Positions 1 to 8,037 of a stretch of 52,405 bases of DNA are shown here, in pieces (position 1 is the first letter of the stretch; each line of letters begins with the position of its first letter). The stretch is from positions 1-52,405 of the forward strand of contig JADHXS010000002.1 in assembly GCA_016782835.1 (NCBI GenBank), in the 5' to 3' direction. The position numbers were made by a program, and so were the translations under genes. The stretch is from Phycisphaerae bacterium. GTDB lineage: Bacteria > Planctomycetota > Phycisphaerae > Sedimentisphaerales > Anaerohalosphaeraceae. The notes under the pieces were generated by a model, which saw only the letters and a program-made list of their open reading frames with translations, was not told the origin of the DNA and ran no database searches.

Positions 1-357
1 TTTCGCTTGCGGGGAAGCCTGAAGGCGTACCTGGCGACCAGTGTAATGAACCGGTCACGCGACTATTTGCGGAGACGCCGGACGGCACCGATGGCATTGA
101 ATGACGCAGAACCGCCGACGGTAAATTCGGCTCCCGATAGCGGCATGGTTCTTGAGGAAGAGTTGGCCCGGCTCAGTGCCGCACTGGCCCAGCTTCCGGC
201 CGAGCAGCGCGAAGTGGTGGTGCTGAAGATTAAAGCAGGCCTGAAGTTTCGACAGATTGCAAAAATGCAGGATGTTTCGATTGATACGGCACAGGCGCGG
301 TACCGATACGGAATCGATAAACTGCGGTCACTCTTGAATAGCGAGATGGAAAAATGA
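1..357 (+). CDS. ECF-type RNA polymerase sigma factor (5' truncated by window edge)
   Basis: The frame is open from the first base, so the true start lies upstream. The first ~25 residues (SLKAYLATSVMNRSRDYLRR) resemble the end of sigma region 2. After a linker of about 30 residues comes region 4 with LPAEQREVVVLK and the helix-turn-helix KFRQIAKMQDVSIDTAQARY that reads the -35 element. Such factors direct RNA polymerase to a small regulon. The stop overlaps the start of the next gene by 4 bp (ATGA), which indicates translational coupling and suggests that the next product controls it or depends on it. The family is clear; the ECF subgroup cannot be assigned from a fragment. Confidence 0.88.
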   Translation, partial: FRLRGSLKAYLATSVMNRSRDYLRRRRTAPMALNDAEPPTVNSAPDSGMVLEEELARLSAALAQLPAEQREVVVLKIKAGLKFRQIAKMQDVSIDTAQARYRYGIDKLRSLLNSEMEK

Positions 358-1154
358 CACATGCAGACAATATAGAAAAGAAGCTTGAACAACTAAATAT
401 CAAATCCACCCCTGCCATGCGGGAGAAGATACTGTCTGAAGCATCGCAGGTGATGGAACAAACCATAAACGCCTCAGCCCCTAAGCCGAGCGTTGGGAGA
501 CTTATTATGAAAAGTAACATCACAAAATTCGCCGCGGCGGCGGCGATTATCATTGGAGTATTTGTTGGAATCAGTATGTTCAACGGAACACCGGCTTATG
601 CAATTGAACAAACCGTTGAGGCTATGCGTTCTGTAACATCAATTCATGCTTTTATGACTGACTGGGATGATAGTCAGGGAGAAATTTGGCTCCAGATAAA
701 CCCAGAGACAGGTCAGGAAGAAAAATATTTTGCGGATATGGGTAACCTTTTAATTGTTGCGACCCCTCAAGCCACATATTACTATCATAAGGATAAAAAC
801 CTGGTCAGAATCAAAAAAGAATATGAACCGGCGTCCGAGATAAGTTTTTCACGAATATTTGAAGATCTGCCTGTTTGGGTAGAGAAATACAGCGGCAAAT
901 ATGAGTGTTATCAGAAATTTGATGAAGAACTTAAAAAAGAGGTTATTGTTATTCATGTTGAAGTGCCGGTTTTTGAAAAAGAGTTTTATGTTCGCATTGA
1001 CCCGGAAACGAAATTGCCAATAAAGATGGAAGCAACTAAAGCAAAGCCGGGACAGGGAGTTAAAAGTGTTTACAATATTCAATACAATGTATCTATACCG
1101 GAAGGACTCTTTGAATTTGAGATTCCCGCCGGTGCCAAGGTTGTCTATGAGTAA
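354..1154 (+). CDS. Membrane-anchored LolA-like protein, putative partner of the ECF sigma factor
   Basis: 266 residues. A cytoplasmic N-terminus of about 55 residues precedes one membrane helix (about 58-76, AAAAIIIGVFVGIS) and an outside-facing domain that starts AYAIEQTVEAM. The C-terminal part, with many aromatic strands and KLPIKMEATK, resembles the LolA/RseB-type half-barrel of planctomycete proteins encoded behind ECF sigma genes. The layout (short cytosolic tail, one helix, periplasmic sensor) and the 4-bp overlap suggest an anti-sigma or co-sensor role, but no classical zinc anti-sigma motif (HXXXCXXC) is visible. The role is inferred from context. Confidence 0.65.
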   Translation: MTHADNIEKKLEQLNIKSTPAMREKILSEASQVMEQTINASAPKPSVGRLIMKSNITKFAAAAAIIIGVFVGISMFNGTPAYAIEQTVEAMRSVTSIHAFMTDWDDSQGEIWLQINPETGQEEKYFADMGNLLIVATPQATYYYHKDKNLVRIKKEYEPASEISFSRIFEDLPVWVEKYSGKYECYQKFDEELKKEVIVIHVEVPVFEKEFYVRIDPETKLPIKMEATKAKPGQGVKSVYNIQYNVSIPEGLFEFEIPAGAKVVYE

Positions 1155-1192
1155 CTTCGAAATATGAAACACATTCATAAAGGGTTTTAAAA

Positions 1193-1220
1193 AAAGGCCG
1201 AGTTTTTTAACTCGGCCTTT
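1193..1220. terminator. Bidirectional intrinsic terminator
   Basis: A perfect 12-bp stem (AAAGGCCGAGTT and AACTCGGCCTTT) encloses a TTTT loop. A-rich sequence precedes it and T-rich sequence follows it. It lies between two convergent genes and can stop transcription from both sides. Confidence 0.85.
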
Positions 1221-1258
1221 CTTATTGCTGGATATTTGAATTCACAAAACACTACCGC

Positions 1259-2707
1259 TTAATCGCGGGCACGTTTTTTGAATGAATTGGCAGGCTTTGA
1301 CTTTCCGAATTTTTTGAACGGTTTCTTTTTTCCGCCCTGATTTTTCGAGCCGGGCTGGTATCCGCCGCCGCTGTTGTTGGGCCGATTCTGTTGCTGGTCG
1401 GAATTTTCGCTCGTCGTTTTTTGCTTCGGCTTTTTAAAGCGGGACTGCTTGAAACTACCGGGCTTTGCGGCGGCAGGGTGTTGGCCTTGTTGGGTCTTGG
1501 CGCGTTGTCGCTGGGAGGAGCCGGGTTTGCTCTTTTTGCCGGATTCGTTAGGTTTCTTATCCAGTGAAACCGTGTGTTTATAGGCAAAGCCGTCAATGTT
1601 CTTCGGTTCAAATGTTCTCCCGATGAAGCCTTCGATCTTGCGGATGTGCTTGATTTCGTCGTGCGAGACAAATGTAATCGCGTCGCCGGTGGCCGCAGCG
1701 CGTCCGGTGCGTCCGATGCGGTGGATATAGTCCTCCGCGAATGCTGGCACGTCATAGTTGACCACATGCGAGATGCCTTCGACGTTGATGCCGCGTGCAG
1801 CGATGTCCGTGGCGACCATCACCTGGTACTTGCCGCGTTTGAAGCCGTCCAGTGCCTGCTGACGCTGTTTCTGCGTGCGGTTGGAATGGATGGCGACCGC
1901 GTCAATATCTGCCAGTTTCAGTTTGCGGCATATCTTATCGGCACCGTGTTTGGTGCGGGAAAAGACCAGCACGCTGTCCATGGCGTCGTCGTCGAGCAGA
2001 TGCAGCAGCAGGTCCATCTTCTGTTCGGCCGGAACCGGGCAGATATGCTGTGTGATGGTTTCAATCGGGTTTCGCGGCCGGCCGATTTGAATCATCTTTG
2101 GCTCGGTCAAAATGTCGCCGGCCAGCTTTTGTATCTCCGGCGAGACGGTTGCCGAAAACATCAGCGTCTGACGTTTCGTCGGCAATTTGGCAATGATTTT
2201 TTTCATGTCGTTGATGAAGCCCATGTCCATCATCCGGTCGGCTTCGTCGAGCACGAGGATTTCCACCTGCTGCAGGTCAATGGTGCCGCGGTTCATGTGG
2301 TCCATCAACCGGCCCGGTGTGGCGACGACGATATCGACACCGCGTCGCAGCGGCTTGAATTGGCCCTGGATGGGGGCGCCGCCGTAAACGGCCAGCGGGA
2401 TGATGTCCAGAAACCGTCCGTAACCGGCAATGGCTCGTTCGATCTGTACCGCCAGCTCGCGCGTCGGTGTCAGGATGAGCGATTTGATCCGCCGCCTTTT
2501 CGCGATGGGGTTGTGAAACAGTTTTTGCAGCATCGGCAGGACAAACGCGGCGGTCTTGCCGGTGCCCGTCTGGGCGCAGCCGATGATGTCATGGCCCGCT
2601 AACGCCGCGGGAATGGCCTGTGATTGGATTTCGGTAGGGGCGTTGTAGCCGGTGGCAAGGATCCCCTGTACGAGCGGGTCAATCAGACCCATGGTTGTAA
2701 ATGGCAT
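1259..2707 (-). CDS. rhlE: DEAD-box ATP-dependent RNA helicase, RhlE type
   Basis: 482 residues with every hallmark in order: a Q-motif region (PTEIQSQAIP), Walker A AQTGTGKT, PTRELA, GG, TPGR, the DEAD box, SAT, ARGINV and HRIGRTGRA. Residues ~1-375 form the two RecA-like domains. The last ~100 residues are a disordered basic tail rich in Lys, Gln, Asn and Gly, typical of RhlE-like helicases that remodel RNA in ribosome assembly or decay. The ATG follows AGGAAG at 5-bp spacing. The gene is single and converges on the sigma/LolA pair across a shared terminator. The subfamily (RhlE rather than CshA or DeaD) rests on the short core and tail. Confidence 0.9.
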   Translation of the reverse strand: MPFTTMGLIDPLVQGILATGYNAPTEIQSQAIPAALAGHDIIGCAQTGTGKTAAFVLPMLQKLFHNPIAKRRRIKSLILTPTRELAVQIERAIAGYGRFLDIIPLAVYGGAPIQGQFKPLRRGVDIVVATPGRLMDHMNRGTIDLQQVEILVLDEADRMMDMGFINDMKKIIAKLPTKRQTLMFSATVSPEIQKLAGDILTEPKMIQIGRPRNPIETITQHICPVPAEQKMDLLLHLLDDDAMDSVLVFSRTKHGADKICRKLKLADIDAVAIHSNRTQKQRQQALDGFKRGKYQVMVATDIAARGINVEGISHVVNYDVPAFAEDYIHRIGRTGRAAATGDAITFVSHDEIKHIRKIEGFIGRTFEPKNIDGFAYKHTVSLDKKPNESGKKSKPGSSQRQRAKTQQGQHPAAAKPGSFKQSRFKKPKQKTTSENSDQQQNRPNNSGGGYQPGSKNQGGKKKPFKKFGKSKPANSFKKRARD

Positions 2708-2745
2708 AGATTCTTCCTAAATAAAATTCGTTCTACTGATGCGGC

Positions 2746-2785
2746 ATGGCCGTCCTGGCCATGATTCACGGGCAAGATGCCCGTG
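2746..2785. repeat. Pair of small palindromes (REP-like)
   Basis: Two adjacent inverted repeats: ATGGCC/GGCCAT (2746-2762) and CACGGGCA/TGCCCGTG with an AGA loop (2767-2785), followed by GCCACT. Paired GC-rich hairpins in an intergenic gap are typical of REP-type dispersed elements. The rest of the 327-bp gap between rhlE and the next gene holds only weak imperfect hairpins and no credible gene. Confidence 0.5.
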
Positions 2786-3034
2786 CCACTACGCGGATTC
2801 AGTACAACGGATGCACAAGGAAGTCGATGAGGAGTAAACTCTCGAAATGCTTTTTATGCTTTGTATACCGGATACGCACAGTAGGCTTATAACAGATACC
2901 GGTGTTTATTGCAAGAGAAATATAAAATAACTTTTCGGCTGTGTTATATCGGCGGTCAAATACAGCGGGCAGGTGCTGCGGATACAGCCTCTGCCTGCGT
3001 GTGATCCATTTTGTTTCAAATGAATCGGTTTTGC

Positions 3035-3715
3035 CTATCTCCGGCGGTATTTATAAGACCGAGTACAAAGTCCCCCCAGTCCCAACAGAATAAGCGTTAC
3101 CGGTTCAGGTACGATAAGTGACTCACTGACATTGGAGTCGCCGTATTCAATCGAAATCACGTGCAGCCCGACCCGCAGACTGCCATTGCCGATGGCCGTG
3201 TTGATATCGGCGTAGGTTGAGCCGTTCAGGTCGAACAGCAGCCCCAGGGATTCGCCCGGATTGAGCCCCAGTGTGGGTGCCGGGTTATCGGCGCCGGCAT
3301 AGAAGTCATATTTGGTAAAGCCGTACGAAGTTCCACCGGGCATCTTGGCGGTGCCTTTATCCAGGAATTCAATGGTGCCGGTCTGCAGCCCGATGAAAGA
3401 ATCGAACGAAATAAGCGTGTCATCGATGTAAACCGCCGCGATGGAACTGTCCAGCGGGGCCGATGTCATGGGCGGAATCGTGTTGTTGTTGACAAACTCC
3501 AGCAACACCTGTGTGTCGGAGTAGTACTGCACATCCACCGTAAACTGCCAGGGGTCGATCGCCAGTCCCGGCCCGTTATTGGTTACTTTGGTTAGTGAAT
3601 ACAAACCTGCCTGCGAGATACCGCAAAGACAGGAAACCATCAAAAGGCACAGGAAACCCCTATTTCCCTTGCCGTGCCCTTCAAACGGAACCCGGGGGTT
3701 GCGTCTGTTTCTCAT
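3035..3715 (-). CDS. PEP-CTERM sorting-domain protein
   Basis: 226 residues from the ATG at 3715, chosen because AAGGGAGA lies about 7 bp upstream and a signal peptide follows (hydrophobic GFLCLLMVSCLCGISQA, about residues 20-36). The body is a beta-rich extracellular domain of unknown function (about 40-200). The C-terminus carries PEP, then a hydrophobic stretch (VTLILLGLGGL) and a basic end (YKYRRR), the signal for exosortase processing and surface or exopolysaccharide association. No exosortase gene is in the window. A longer frame upstream exists but lacks a ribosome site and would bury the signal peptide. Confidence 0.85.
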   Translation of the reverse strand: MRNRRNPRVPFEGHGKGNRGFLCLLMVSCLCGISQAGLYSLTKVTNNGPGLAIDPWQFTVDVQYYSDTQVLLEFVNNNTIPPMTSAPLDSSIAAVYIDDTLISFDSFIGLQTGTIEFLDKGTAKMPGGTSYGFTKYDFYAGADNPAPTLGLNPGESLGLLFDLNGSTYADINTAIGNGSLRVGLHVISIEYGDSNVSESLIVPEPVTLILLGLGGLCTRSYKYRRR

Positions 3716-4165
3716 TTTTTTCTCCCTTTTCAAGACCCATCCTGTATTGTTGTGAAGATCCCGAACGATCTTCGTGTCCACTGAAACAATTGTCATTGGC
3801 AATACGCGCAGACTTGGGGCATGAAATGACCGTGTTTGATGCAAAATCAGGTATTCATGGTCCAAAGAGCGCTATCTTCCCTCGCTCACTCTCCGGTTGT
3901 GTGTGCGCAAAGAGCCTCACACACAATGATTTCTTTCCTGACTCTCTCCAGATATGCCACTTTCGAATGCTTTTACATTACCTTCCTCGTCCCCCTAAGT
4001 ATGTAAATATGATAGCAGGAGGCGGTAGAAATGTCAAGAAAAAACCTGATAAAAACTTGAAATAGCCCATTAAGAGGCGATTTTTCTGTGGAAAAAACGA
4101 AATATTTTTAGTTGTGACTGGAGGGAGAGATGCCGGTTTTACAACGCCATACCGTTTTCCGGTGC
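3716..4165. other. 450-bp intergenic region with a long-stem hairpin
   Basis: No convincing gene. The clearest structure is a perfect 9-bp inverted repeat TTGTGTGTG/CACACACAA at 3897-3926 with a 12-nt loop. It lies about 180 bp upstream of the PEP-CTERM start and would be in its 5' leader if transcription begins further up. There is no T-run, so it does not look like a simple terminator. An operator or leader structure is possible. Confidence 0.35.
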
Positions 4166-4582
4166 CTACTGGCAATTGGTTTGGGCTGCATCGAACAATC
4201 CCAATTCGCGAATCTGTTCGAGCAATTTTTCCCGTGAGAAAGGTTTTGTGATGTACGCTTCGCAACCGGCATTGTAGGCCGACATCATATCTTTTGCCAT
4301 GTCTTTGGCTGTAATCATAATTACCTTGACACTGGGCAAGCTCTCCTCGGTGTTTCTGAATTCCATCCGGCGGATCTTTTGCAATGCCTCCATCCCGTCC
4401 ATTTCCGGCATCATGATGTCCATACAAATCAGGTCATACGGTTGATCTGCTGCAATGGCCCGCTCGACGGTTTCAAGTGCTTCAGCGCCATTGTCGGCTG
4501 TATCACAAGTGCCGTAATCAGCCAGGTATAATTGCATCAACTCCTGTAGCGAGCTTTCATCTTCAACGATTAGTATTTTCAT
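4166..4582 (-). CDS. Stand-alone response regulator (CheY-like receiver)
   Basis: 138 residues from the ATG at 4582 (a TTG one codon upstream is also open). This is a single receiver domain with the acidic pocket (VEDE, residues 7-10), the phospho-acceptor Asp55 in CMDIMMPEMDG, Thr91 in MITA and Lys113 in TKPF. There is no output domain, so it signals by protein contact or phosphotransfer, as CheY and Spo0F do. No kinase is adjacent; the nearest in the window is the five-PAS kinase 9 kb away, and a link between them would be guesswork. Confidence 0.9.
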   Translation of the reverse strand: MKILIVEDESSLQELMQLYLADYGTCDTADNGAEALETVERAIAADQPYDLICMDIMMPEMDGMEALQKIRRMEFRNTEESLPSVKVIMITAKDMAKDMMSAYNAGCEAYITKPFSREKLLEQIRELGLFDAAQTNCQ

Positions 4583-4743
4583 CAATAGCGTCCCACAGAT
4601 TGAATGAACATATCGGCTTTACAGTTAAAGATATATCGTAGATATCCGGAGCCGGCTTTAGGAAAATATTCTTGATTTCACGATGAGGCCCAGGATTGAT
4701 AAACGCCTGCCTGTAAAACGGCATAGATGATTTTATCGGAACG

Positions 4744-5406
4744 TCAGTGCCGGCTGGTTTCTCTCAGACAGTCACGAAGGGTGACGGGGCCGCGATTGAG
4801 GTCGGCTTCGGTGAATAATTTGGCCCGAAAGGTGTCGACGTTAGCAAAGATTTTTTCGGTGTGCTGTTCGATGCGGCTCCACTGACCGGTGAGCTTCCAT
4901 TGGCGGATTCGCATGCGGCTGTAGGTTGTGTGGGTGACAACTTCCCATACCCCGCCGTAGCTGTGCTGATACAGTGTACGTTGCTGTTCGGCGGTTTTGT
5001 CATAGACCGCCTGGGTGTAGGTTTTATGAAACGGCCACAGCAGCACCGGCACAAACCAGCCCACCGGCCCGCGGTCGTTGTCATCCTTGCTGACGCATTG
5101 GATATACGTATGCGGCTCCGGCACGCCGGATGGTTTTTGGTTTCCATTGTCGGGTGCCATGCCCACATGAGTGTGGGCATGCTTTGTGTTTAGTTGCTGC
5201 GCATAGTCATAGATAGCTTTCAAACTCGGTTGCCGGGGTTCGTTGCGGACATGATGCCGCCGTGTCGCGGCGCTCAGTGTCGCCTCGTCAAAGTCCTTCA
5301 ACCGCCAGTACCAGTCGCTCAACTGCACTGCCGTAAACTCATACCTCGGCCACTGTTGCCGAATCTGACTTTGAAACCACTTTCCAAACGCCTCTTTAGT
5401 TAACAT
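4744..5406 (-). CDS. Phage-type helicase-loader-like replication protein
   Basis: 220 residues. The ATG at 5406 follows AGAAAGGAG at 8-bp spacing, the same ribosome site used by the other minus-strand genes up to 12.8 kb. The N-terminal ~75 residues are helical (LTKEAFGKWF, then LSDWYWRLKDFDEATLSAA, then PSLKAIYDYA). This pattern recalls the phage G39P/DnaI-type loader N-domain, in which a Trp-rich helix and a 'PSL..I' segment recur. The remaining ~145 residues (WFVPVLLWPFHKTY, MRIRQWKLTG) are not recognised. A palindromic repeat lies inside the frame at 5158-5181. The family call is tentative; the phage flavour is supported by the neighbours. Confidence 0.4.
   Translation of the reverse strand: MLTKEAFGKWFQSQIRQQWPRYEFTAVQLSDWYWRLKDFDEATLSAATRRHHVRNEPRQPSLKAIYDYAQQLNTKHAHTHVGMAPDNGNQKPSGVPEPHTYIQCVSKDDNDRGPVGWFVPVLLWPFHKTYTQAVYDKTAEQQRTLYQHSYGGVWEVVTHTTYSRMRIRQWKLTGQWSRIEQHTEKIFANVDTFRAKLFTEADLNRGPVTLRDCLRETSRH
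5158..5181. repeat. In-frame palindromic repeat inside the loader-like gene
   Basis: Perfect 10-bp inverted repeat CATGCCCACA/TGTGGGCATG with a TGAG loop. A close relative (CATGCCCAC/GTGGGCATG followed by GCACCCG) occurs in intergenic DNA at 9480-9504, and on the minus strand this copy is also followed by GCACCCG. The host frame reads through it as KHAHTHVGMAP. Confidence 0.75.
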
Positions 5407-5537
5407 ACGATAAGCTCCTTTCTTGGGGATTTCTCCTAAAAGCACATCAAAAAACGAATATGCGGAATCACCGATGGATACGTAAATTGTTTTTCTATTG
5501 AGAGTTACGAAATTAATATGTGTGGAATTACTAATTT

Positions 5538-5624
5538 AATACTAAAAAGTTAAAAATTAGTATTTGAGGTGGGCGGAAAAGTCGATACACTAATTATGTA
5601 CTAAAAAGTTAAAAATTAGTATTT
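5538..5624. promoter_or_regulatory. Twin operators flanking the fic promoter
   Basis: A 26-bp sequence is repeated exactly at 5540-5565 and 5599-5624. Each copy contains an inverted repeat (TACTAA...TTAGTA; the first extends to AATACTAA/TTAGTATT at 5538-5564). A further ACTAATT half-site precedes each copy. A plausible promoter sits between them: TTGAGG at 5564-5569 and TACACT at 5586-5591, 16-bp spacing. The second copy ends 15 bp before the fic ATG. A dimeric repressor bound here would cover the promoter; the Fic protein itself, with a winged-helix-like C-terminus, is the obvious candidate. Confidence 0.75.
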
Positions 5625-5639
5625 CAGGGGAGTCGCCTT

Positions 5640-6983
5640 ATGAGAATGCCCAAGACGCCACCGGATTTTAGCCAGATCTGGAATCAAATGAAGCTATATG
5701 ACAATCCGGATAAACTTGAGCGGTTAATCCAGATACAATCGAGTTTATCCCAGTCTGTGAAATATTTGCACTGGGATAAGTTGCGCCATCTGACGCCCCC
5801 CGAATCAATGACTCATGAAGAGTGGTGGCTGGCGATCAAAATGAAACGGCAGAGTTTATATAAGCAAATTCCACTTCATGATAAAAACGGAAAGCCGTTT
5901 GTCATGCTCACCGAGGTTGACCCGATTCTTGAACGGTTGCATGATATCGATTTGGGTGCGGGTGGTTTAATTCAGATGCCCGATCAAATTACCAATCCTG
6001 ATACAAAAGATCAGTATTATATCAGTTCACTCATTCAGGAAGCGATTACCTCCAGCCAGTTGGAAGGGGCCGCAACGACTCGACCGGACGCCAAGGAGAT
6101 GATCAAGAGCGGTCGAAAACCAACGGATCGCAGCGAGCAAATGATCCTCAACAACTATCACACCATGCAGTTCATCAATACGTTGAAAGATACAGACTTG
6201 TCGAAGAGTCTTGTTTTTGAGATTCATCGACGGGTAACACATGATACGCTGGATGATTCAACCGCCGCCGGTCGTTTTCGAAAGCCTGACGAATCCGTTT
6301 CTGTGGTGGATCAATATAACGAAGTCATGCATACACCACCACCTGCGGATTCATTAGATAAGCGTCTGGACTTGTTGTGTAAATTTGCGAACAGGCAATT
6401 AAAAACTGGCTACATTCATCCGGCGGTCCGTTCGATCATTCTGCATTTTTGGCTGGCCTACGATCATCCGTTTATCGATGGCAACGGCAGAACAGCGCGT
6501 GCATTGTTTTATTGGTCGATGCTGCGGCATAAATACTGGCTGTTTGAGTTTGTCTCTATCTCACAAATCATCTTAAACGCTCCGGCCAAATATGAACGAG
6601 CCTTTTTGTATACGGAAACAGATGAGAACGATCTAACGTATTTTATCCTGTATCATCTGGATGTAATTCATAAAGCGGTTGAAAAACTCCATGAGTATAT
6701 CCAGCAAAAGACACAACGATTGCAGTCGTTGGAACGAGATATCAAGGGGTTGGCCGGGTTAAATCATCGACAGCGAATGCTAATCAGTCATGCATTGAGA
6801 CACCAGTTTTATAAATATACCTTCAAGTCACACCAGACAAGCCATGGGATTGTGTACCAAACAGCCCGGCTGGATTTGATGGACCTTGAGAACAAGGGCT
6901 TGCTTACCAGTCGCAAAGTCGGACGCACTTGGTATTTTACCCCAGCTAAAAATCTCGAAGAAAAACTCGCAAAGTTGGCTTAA
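5640..6983 (+). CDS. Fic/DOC family protein adenylyltransferase, class II, with C-terminal HTH
   Basis: 447 residues; the ATG follows GGGGAG at 7 bp. The catalytic motif HPFIDGNGRTAR starts at His276, matching HxFx(D/E)GNGRxxR of enzymes that transfer AMP to protein hydroxyls. An N-terminal inhibitory helix motif S/TxxxE(G/N) is present as S138-SQL-E142-G143, which makes it a class II Fic with the inhibitor in the same chain. The last ~80 residues (YQTARLDLMDLENKGLLTSR) look like a winged helix that could bind the operators upstream. It runs opposite to the phage-like genes on both sides, as cargo would. The target is unknown. Confidence 0.92.
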   Translation: MRMPKTPPDFSQIWNQMKLYDNPDKLERLIQIQSSLSQSVKYLHWDKLRHLTPPESMTHEEWWLAIKMKRQSLYKQIPLHDKNGKPFVMLTEVDPILERLHDIDLGAGGLIQMPDQITNPDTKDQYYISSLIQEAITSSQLEGAATTRPDAKEMIKSGRKPTDRSEQMILNNYHTMQFINTLKDTDLSKSLVFEIHRRVTHDTLDDSTAAGRFRKPDESVSVVDQYNEVMHTPPPADSLDKRLDLLCKFANRQLKTGYIHPAVRSIILHFWLAYDHPFIDGNGRTARALFYWSMLRHKYWLFEFVSISQIILNAPAKYERAFLYTETDENDLTYFILYHLDVIHKAVEKLHEYIQQKTQRLQSLERDIKGLAGLNHRQRMLISHALRHQFYKYTFKSHQTSHGIVYQTARLDLMDLENKGLLTSRKVGRTWYFTPAKNLEEKLAKLA

Positions 6984-7136
6984 CGTAAAAAATCATTTAT
7001 CCATAAACGTTTTCATGGCATGGATGTTGGTTTCGGTGGCGTGTTGGATGTCCTGTTGTTCGAATGAGAGAGAAAAAGGAGCAGGGGACCTGGCCTTCTT
7101 TTCATTCTTAATCTTCTTATCATTCTTGTTAGGTGC
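6984..7136. other. Gap downstream of fic
   Basis: No gene is supported here. On the minus strand this DNA directly follows the premature stop of the organizer fragment at 7137 and may be decayed coding sequence of that gene, but no recognisable homology is left. Confidence 0.3.
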
Positions 7137-7286
7137 TCAGGGTCTGCCGTTGCATTGCCATTTCTTCTCGGCGTGGTTGGCCATCAACAGCAGCGTGACG
7201 AGAATGACTTTCTGCTCGCTGGTGCCGCACTGCCAGAGCGGGCCGGCCAGTAGACACCGATACAATTTAATCCAGCCGGTATGCAT
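7137..7286 (-). pseudogene. Truncated replisome-organizer-like gene, N-terminal fragment
   Basis: A 49-codon frame from the ATG at 7286; GGAG lies 8 bp upstream. The product begins MHTGWIKLYRCLLAGPLW and continues EQKVILVTLLLMANH. This matches the start of phage replisome-organizer/DnaD-like proteins (GWIKL+R.LL..P.W...., then a helix ending in ANH.EK.W). Those proteins are normally 200-300 residues; here a TGA at 7137 ends the frame after NGRP. I read it as the surviving 5' end of a phage replication gene. A second copy of the same gene start lies at 9415-9453. Confidence 0.6.
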
Positions 7287-7392
7287 AATCATGCTCCTTT
7301 TTTGACGGTTTTTTGTTTGATTTTACTTGTCTTGTCGGACCGGCGGCGTGTATAATCATGTGTGATCCTTGACGATCGTGAGAAATGTTTAT

Positions 7393-8017
7393 ATGAACAC
7401 GCGCACAGGTGCATGGCTGTTGTCGGGTTTGTTGGGGTTGTCTTTCTTTATGACCGGGTGTGCGGCGAAGCGTCAACTGCCGCCGTACCCGTCCGATTGG
7501 CCCGCGGCCGCTCAACCGGGCTGTGATTGCTCGGCAATATCCGGAACGTATGCCGACACCGGCGTCGAAGCGCAGGCCGATGGAAGCCTGCACCGCCGAA
7601 TCGCTCTGGCGTCTGATGGACCTTGAAGAAGTCGAGAACATTCAGCACGTTACCCTCCGGCTTGGCCCGATTGGGAAATTCGATGAGGGTAAACTGGAGA
7701 TCGCCGCGCTGCGCGATGGACAGGTGGTCAAGACGCAAACCCTGGTTTACAAATGCGTCAATGGTGAGGCGGTGTTTGATGAGCGGGCAAACGCAGGGGC
7801 GGCTTATCTTTTTATCATGTTTTTTGAGAGCGGCGATAAAACGCTGACGGCAGCCGCTGACGGATCCTTAGTTGTCAAGTCGTTCTGGAGCGGCCGTGGG
7901 CTTATTCTGTTGTTTCCGATTCACGATGAGAGTGCCAAATTATTCCGCTTTGAACGGCTTGCCGATGCCCCCGTTCAGCCGCTGCCGACTAATCTTTTGA
8001 CACCGGAGAAACCCTAA
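7393..8017 (+). pseudogene. Frameshifted lipoprotein gene
   Basis: Two frames make one protein. From the ATG at 7393 the first gives a lipoprotein signal (LLGLSFFMTGC, lipobox Cys) and CDCSAISGTYADTG, then meets TGA at 7624. The second, shifted by +1, is open across the break and continues SLWRLMDLEEVENIQHVTLR to the stop at 8017, giving a compact soluble domain. The shift lies between about 7560 and 7624. Without it the product would be a ~207-residue envelope lipoprotein. The next lipoprotein starts 20 bp downstream, so they were probably a pair. No family is recognised. A sequencing error is possible. Confidence 0.6.
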
Positions 8018-8037
8018 GCTGTGCAGGTGAGATTCGC

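Noticed and set aside
1574-2602. Long 342-codon open frame on the plus strand across the helicase gene
   Set aside because: It is the exact antisense of a DEAD-box helicase with all motifs; its product has no recognisable domain and no start signal.
3716-4165. Sigma-54 promoter before the PEP-CTERM gene
   Set aside because: TGGCAT occurs but the -12 GC element is not at the right distance.
6886-7305. 139-codon plus-strand frame after fic
   Set aside because: It begins inside fic in another frame and lies opposite the replisome-organizer fragment, which has a better start signal and homology.
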